A stretch of DNA of 9,641 nucleotides, from the NCBI GenBank assembly GCA_023448955.1, contig JAEXJU010000156.1:1-9641 (forward strand), written 5' to 3'. This DNA is from Bacteroidota bacterium. GTDB taxonomy: Bacteria; Bacteroidota; Bacteroidia; Flavobacteriales; Weeksellaceae. Shown piece after piece: positions 5,941-9,641 of this stretch (position 1 is its first letter; each line of letters opens with the position of its first letter). Under the pieces are notes generated by a model. It was not told the DNA's origin. It made no database searches and saw nothing but the letters and a program-made list of their open reading frames with translations. A program made the translations under genes and the position numbers.

Positions 5941-7722
5941 ATGAAGCTCAAAAAAGATTTAATGAAAAATTTTTGCTTTATCATATTACTCCTAGTTTCA
6001 GGCTATGTCTTTTCTAAAGACAGAGTTCCAAAAACTTATGAAGATCTCAGAAAAGGCTATGAAAGATTTTCAGAGAATGATTCGAGGGCGTTTTTCTATC
6101 TCAATCCCTATATAAAGAAAGCTAAAAAAGAAGAAAAGTATGCTGAACTTTTTCAGGCATACCGAGATGCTGTTTACTACACAAAATCTCTTGACAGAAA
6201 ATTAAAGTATGCCGATAGTTGTCTGGATGCGGCTTATAAATCTTCCAGTGATGACAGAATATCAACGGCTTACGTTTTAAAAGGAAGTGTCTACTACGGG
6301 AATATGAAAAAATATAAGCCTGCTCTGGATGAGTATCTTATGGCTTATAAATATTCAAAAAACACTGGAGATCTCTATCTAAAAAATAAAGTCTCCTATC
6401 ACCTTGGCGTTGTAAAAAACTATTTAGGCTATAATGAAGAAGCATTACAGCTCTTCAAAGATTGTTTAGATTATTTTGAATCTCAGGCCAGCAATGCAAA
6501 AGCGCATAAATTTCAGGTCTTTAACAATACTAAAGGATATCTGAACAGCCTCCATCAAATGATTGTCTGCTACAGGAACATGAAAGATTTTGAAAAGGTA
6601 GATTCTTTAGTCAATATAGGTTTGCTTAAAACATTTAATGAGCCGGATTTTTCGCAGGAACGAAGCTATTTTCTAAAAGCTAAAGGTATCTCAGAATATA
6701 ACAGCAACAGATTCGAGTCTGCAATCGATTACCTTACACAATCATTAAATTTAATGAAAGATGATTTTGCCTGGGAATCTGTGGATTATTTTTATATCGG
6801 CAAAAGCTACCTGGCGCTTAAACAGGACGATCTGGCTATATCTTATTTCAAAAAAATCGACACAATCTTTACCAAACAGGATTTCATACTGCCAGAACTG
6901 CGGGAAAATTATGAGCTTTTGATTAACCATTACAAATCTCAGAATGACTCTAAACAGCAGCTTTTTTATACTACACAACTGCTAAAAGCAGATAGCATTA
7001 TCTCACGGGATTTTTCTTATCTCTCTCCAAAAGTCCACAGAGAATATGATACTAATGCGTTACTCGAAGAAAAAGGCAAATTAGAAAAAGCCAACATCTG
7101 GAGTTTTGTATTTATAACTATTCTTGTAACTATTGCAGGTTTTCTTGTTTATATACTTTACAAAAAATTCAGAAGAGAAAAAGACATTCTTCAGAAATAT
7201 GTTCTTTTGCAGCAAAAGCTTCAGAATCACAACTATAATAGATCAGAAAATACTACTATTCCTCCAATCAGTCAGTATAACGCAGATGATAAAAGAGCAC
7301 ATATCACTAATACTTTAAAAGAAGAACTTCTCAGAAAACTGAAAATTTTCGAGGAGAAAAATCAATTTACTCAAAAAGGTCTTACTATTCAGAAACTTGC
7401 CATCCAGATGGAAACCAATTCCAACTACCTTTCACATGTGATTAATGAATACAAAGGAATGAATTTTAACAAATATCTTGGCGACCTGAGAATCAGATAC
7501 ATAACAAGACTTTTATTTGAGAAAAACATCTATCTAAATTACACCATAGACACTTTGGCTAAGGAATGTGGCATTGCTTCCAGACAAAACTTTTCCGATC
7601 TTTTCTTTGAGATCAACGGCATCAGACCCACTGACTTTATACGAAAAAGGAAAAAAGAACTGGAAAACGATGTAAACTATAATTCGATTGATAATGTAAG
7701 CGGACTGGTATCAGAAAACTAA
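5941..7722 (+). CDS. Membrane-spanning TPR regulator with C-terminal AraC-type DNA-binding domain
   Basis: This is a 593-residue one-component regulator that links an extracytoplasmic sensor to DNA. The N-terminus is hydrophobic (FCFIILLLVSGYVFS), a signal peptide likely cleaved before KDRVP. Residues about 60-345 are helical TPR repeats, for example near 95-170 (VYYGNMKKYKPALDEYLMAY, YNEEALQLFKD) and 245-300 (NRFESAIDYLTQSLNLM, LKQDDLAISYFKKI). A transmembrane helix runs from about 386 to 407 (WSFVFITILVTIAGFLVYIL), followed by positive KKFRREK and a short coiled segment. The last 130 residues are an AraC/XylS domain: first helix-turn-helix about 481-505 (LTIQKLAIQMETNSNYLSHV), second about 534-566 (YTIDTLAKECGIAS, then FSDLFFEINGIRPTDF). 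There is no kinase or receiver domain. The start at 5941 is the first ATG, but 5962 (MKNFCF) fits the promoter spacing and the A-rich leader better. Ligand and targets are unknown. The divergent lipoprotein gene is the closest candidate target. Confidence 0.87.
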   Translation: MKLKKDLMKNFCFIILLLVSGYVFSKDRVPKTYEDLRKGYERFSENDSRAFFYLNPYIKKAKKEEKYAELFQAYRDAVYYTKSLDRKLKYADSCLDAAYKSSSDDRISTAYVLKGSVYYGNMKKYKPALDEYLMAYKYSKNTGDLYLKNKVSYHLGVVKNYLGYNEEALQLFKDCLDYFESQASNAKAHKFQVFNNTKGYLNSLHQMIVCYRNMKDFEKVDSLVNIGLLKTFNEPDFSQERSYFLKAKGISEYNSNRFESAIDYLTQSLNLMKDDFAWESVDYFYIGKSYLALKQDDLAISYFKKIDTIFTKQDFILPELRENYELLINHYKSQNDSKQQLFYTTQLLKADSIISRDFSYLSPKVHREYDTNALLEEKGKLEKANIWSFVFITILVTIAGFLVYILYKKFRREKDILQKYVLLQQKLQNHNYNRSENTTIPPISQYNADDKRAHITNTLKEELLRKLKIFEEKNQFTQKGLTIQKLAIQMETNSNYLSHVINEYKGMNFNKYLGDLRIRYITRLLFEKNIYLNYTIDTLAKECGIASRQNFSDLFFEINGIRPTDFIRKRKKELENDVNYNSIDNVSGLVSEN

Positions 7723-7736
7723 AACCCTTATAGTTT
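7716..7736. terminator. Weak stem in the 15-bp convergent gap between the regulator gene and hisS
   Basis: AAACTA (7716-7721) and TAGTTT (7731-7736) can pair around a 9-nt loop, between the stop of the regulator gene (7722) and the stop of hisS (7738). It is symmetrical for both directions but short and A/T-rich, with no clear U-run. It is at best a weak two-way terminator. Confidence 0.2.
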
Positions 7737-7737
7737 A

Positions 7738-9087
7738 TTAATCCAGAAACGCTTCTATTTTCATTGTTTTTTGTTCCCCAGATAATAGATTTTTCACCGT
7801 TACACTCTGATTATTAATCTCTTCTAATCCCATAAAAACCAAATTTTCGATGCCTTTTTTCTCGGCATAAGTAAATTGTTTTTTCAGTTTGGAAGCTTCT
7901 GGATATAACTCTGCGGCGATATTTCTTTGTCTCAGTTCAGAAATCAGCTTCAAAGCTTCAATGGATTCTGCTTCGCCATAGTTGGCAAAAAGATATTTGA
8001 CATTACTTACAGAATCTTCCGGGAAAATGCCTAACTCTTCCATAACAAGATAAATCCTGTCCAGTCCGAAAGAAATCCCGATTCCAGGAATATCCTTAAC
8101 GCCGAAAACTTCCGTCAGATTATCATAACGACCGCCACCACCAATGGACCCCATCGCAACTTCATTAGCCTTTACCTCAAAAATAGCGCCTGTGTAATAA
8201 TCCAGACCTCTGGCTAAAGTGATATCAAAAACTAAGTTTTGAGCGTCAATTCCGAGATTCAAAGCATTGGTAATCACGAATTCCAGTTCTTCCACACCTT
8301 TCAATCCGATTTCAATTCCTACGAATTTTTCTTTAAGATTAAGAAGATTTTCTAATGCGTCATTAGATTGACCGAAAAGAAAATCCAATTTAGAGATCGC
8401 TTCCTCAGAAATACCTTTTTCCAGCATTTCTTTGGTTACACCATCTTTTCCAATTTTATCTAATTTATCTAAAGCGACTGTAAAATCGATCAACTGGTTT
8501 GCAATTCCTGCATATTCGGCTAATCCGGAAAGAATTTTTCTGTTGTTGATGTGAATCGAAACCGATAATTTTAAGTCCTGAAATGATTTAAAATATAACT
8601 GTAACAATTCCACTTCCTGCCAAAGACTTGTACTTCCGACAACATCCGCATCACATTGGTAAAACTCTCGGAATCTTCCTTTCTGAGGTCTGTCTGCTCT
8701 CCAAACCGGCTGAATCTGGTAACGCTTAAAAGGAAATGCCAATTGCCCGTGATTCATAGCGACAAAACGAGCAAATGGAACTGTTAAGTCGTAGCGAAGT
8801 GCTTTTTCTGAAATTTGGGAAATTAGTTTTTGAGAATTTTTATTCGTCCAGTCATCTTCATTAGTTTTAGAAGCGTAATCTCCGGAATTGAGAATTTTAA
8901 AAATCAACCGATCGCCTTCTTCGCCATATTTTCCCGTCAAAGTTGAAAGATTTTCGAAACTTGGTGTTTCCAACGGCTGGAATCCAAATAATTCAAAATT
9001 CTTCTGTAATGTATTGATTATATATTTTCTTCTCGAAACTTCTTTCGAAGTAAAATCTCTGGTTCCTTTTGCTAAACTCGGCTTCAT
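7738..9087 (-). CDS. hisS: Histidyl-tRNA synthetase
   Basis: This is a class II aminoacyl-tRNA synthetase that charges tRNA-His with histidine using ATP, in the cytoplasm. The 449-residue length is normal for Bacteroidota. The N-terminus SLAKGTRDFTSKE is the usual HisRS opening (KGTRD). Motif 1 lies at about 20-48 (FELFGFQPLETPSFE). Motif 2 lies at about 121-147, with YQIQPVWRADRPQKGRFREF containing the ATP-binding arginines. The histidine-specific signature LARGLDYYTG is at 291-300, followed by SIGGGGRYDNL (314-324). Motif 3, GIGISFGLDRI, is at about 335-345. The anticodon-binding domain (about 363-449) is complete (AAELYPEASKLKKQFTYAEK). The start at 9087 matches the family N-terminus. A perfect -7 box lies about 40 bp upstream. 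It stands alone: convergent with the regulator gene on one side and divergent from the AlkB-like gene on the other. I see no T-box-like leader. Confidence 0.97.
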   Translation of the reverse strand: MKPSLAKGTRDFTSKEVSRRKYIINTLQKNFELFGFQPLETPSFENLSTLTGKYGEEGDRLIFKILNSGDYASKTNEDDWTNKNSQKLISQISEKALRYDLTVPFARFVAMNHGQLAFPFKRYQIQPVWRADRPQKGRFREFYQCDADVVGSTSLWQEVELLQLYFKSFQDLKLSVSIHINNRKILSGLAEYAGIANQLIDFTVALDKLDKIGKDGVTKEMLEKGISEEAISKLDFLFGQSNDALENLLNLKEKFVGIEIGLKGVEELEFVITNALNLGIDAQNLVFDITLARGLDYYTGAIFEVKANEVAMGSIGGGGRYDNLTEVFGVKDIPGIGISFGLDRIYLVMEELGIFPEDSVSNVKYLFANYGEAESIEALKLISELRQRNIAAELYPEASKLKKQFTYAEKKGIENLVFMGLEEINNQSVTVKNLLSGEQKTMKIEAFLD

Positions 9088-9127
9088 TTTATAAACGATA
9101 AGTGGTGATTGAATGATAAATCGACTG

Positions 9128-9135
9128 CAAAAATA
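9128..9135 (-). promoter_or_regulatory. Predicted -7 box of hisS
   Basis: On the minus strand this reads TATTTTTG, a perfect TAnnTTTG match. Transcription would start near 9121-9123, giving a leader of about 35 nt before the hisS ATG. No good -33 TTTG is found; TTTC at 9154-9151 is 15 bp away, closer than usual. Confidence 0.45.
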
Positions 9136-9251
9136 AGAATTATACGATTAGAAATAGCGATCGCAAGGTTAAAAACTATTTTGATGATTACTATTAATGA
9201 ACTTAGTTGTATTTTTAGAACTGAAAATCACCAAAGATTGTAGTTTTACGA

Positions 9252-9259
9252 TAATTTTG
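9252..9259 (+). promoter_or_regulatory. Predicted -7 box of the AlkB-like gene
   Basis: TAATTTTG matches TAnnTTTG exactly and lies 13 bp before the ATG at 9273, giving a leader of only about 7 nt. There is no -33 TTTG at the right distance, so confidence is moderate at best. The rest of the 185-bp hisS/AlkB gap shows only an 8-bp palindrome (GCGATCGC, 9157-9164). Confidence 0.35.
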
Positions 9260-9272
9260 ACGAAACGAAACA

Positions 9273-9641
9273 ATGAGCCTTTTTGAAGAACAATCCGACA
9301 TTATTGAAAATATTCTGCCATACGACGGCGTAACTTCCTACTACGGAAAAATCTTTTCCAAAGAAGAAGCAGATGATTATTTTGAGAAATTATTGACCGA
9401 AATCGAATGGAAAAGTGATGAAGCGGTCATCTTCGGAAAACTGATTGAAACCAAACGGAAAGTCGCCTGGTACGGAAGTGAATCTTTCAGCTATACCTAT
9501 TCCGGAAGAACAAAAACTGCTTTACCGTGGAACAAAACACTATTGGAAATCAAAGAAAAAATTGAAATTATCAGCGGCGAAACATTTAATTCCTGCTTAT
9601 TAAACCTTTACCACAACGGTTCCGAAGGAATGGCATATCAC
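9273..9641 (+). CDS. AlkB-like 2-oxoglutarate/Fe(II)-dependent dioxygenase, 3' end outside the window
   Basis: The first 123 codons are present and the frame is open to the right edge. The translated start is MSLFEEQSDIIENILPYDGV, followed by YYGKIFSKEEADDYFEKLL, then VAWYGSESFSYTYSGRTKTA, LPWNKTLLEIKEKIE and FNSCLLNLYHNGSEGMAYH. This is the AlkB/ALKBH2-3 pattern: the strand with the PR-less YG...YSG substrate loop, P-W, then the N-x-Y-x-x-G strand leading to the H-x-D iron site. The very last codon in the window is the His expected to be the first iron ligand; Asp should follow two residues later. Such enzymes remove alkyl groups from 1-methyladenine and 3-methylcytosine in DNA or RNA by oxidation. 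About 80 residues (Asp, distal His, Arg for 2-oxoglutarate) lie outside. The ATG at 9273 is the first in frame. The gene is divergent from hisS with no evident functional link. Confidence 0.82.
   Translation, partial: MSLFEEQSDIIENILPYDGVTSYYGKIFSKEEADDYFEKLLTEIEWKSDEAVIFGKLIETKRKVAWYGSESFSYTYSGRTKTALPWNKTLLEIKEKIEIISGETFNSCLLNLYHNGSEGMAYH

Noticed and set aside
5895..6017. A 40-codon plus-strand reading frame beginning ATGATGCATCAT and running into the regulator gene
   Set aside because: It begins inside the palindrome, spans the -7 box and overlaps the strong regulator coding frame. The translation shows no signal, domain or repeat.
9157..9164. GCGATCGC palindrome in the hisS/AlkB gap
   Set aside because: A single 8-bp copy with no repetition in the window and no fixed relation to either promoter box.

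Overview
The window looks like chromosomal DNA of a flavobacterium in the Chryseobacterium/Elizabethkingia range (Bacteroidota). The supporting signs are high A+T content, absence of Shine-Dalgarno sites, Bacteroidetes-type -7 promoter boxes (TAnnTTTG), lipoprotein signals of the Bacteroidota type, a secreted protein whose mature end begins QVGINT, and closest-feeling family matches for every recognisable gene. The genus is an inference; no rRNA or other marker is present. I see no tRNA, rRNA, CRISPR array, insertion sequence, integrase or phage gene, and no sharp change in base composition.

Layout, left to right. (1) The 3' part of a PLP-dependent threonine-aldolase/beta-eliminating-lyase family gene (+) enters from the left edge. 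(2) An S41-family protease lipoprotein (+) follows. It meets tail-to-tail, with only 2 bp between the stop codons, (3) a two-gene leftward unit: a CvfB-like S1-domain RNA-binding protein and, downstream of it, a TIGR01777-type NAD-dependent epimerase. (4) Next come two leftward genes for exported proteins: a secreted protein with a C1q/TNF-like C-terminal region, and a 76-residue lipoprotein with a Pro/Asp-rich tail. A good hairpin lies between them. (5) Divergent from these is a rightward gene for a membrane-spanning regulator: signal peptide, TPR repeats, one transmembrane helix, then an AraC-type DNA-binding domain. (6) It converges, 15 bp apart, on leftward hisS (histidyl-tRNA synthetase). 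(7) Divergent from hisS is the beginning of an AlkB-like 2-oxoglutarate/Fe(II) dioxygenase gene, cut by the right edge at what is probably its first iron-ligand histidine.

Most of the window is ordinary: amino-acid metabolism, a protease, an RNA-binding protein, a tRNA synthetase and a nucleic-acid repair enzyme. The part most worth a second look is about 4480-7722. There the TPR/AraC membrane regulator is divergent from a small lipoprotein with a surface-export-like signal and from a secreted C1q-like protein. The 269-bp divergent region carries two 12-bp perfect palindromes, two shorter ones, and overlapping promoter-like elements on both strands. I infer a possible envelope-sensing module in which the regulator controls the exported proteins and perhaps itself, but nothing in the sequence proves that link.
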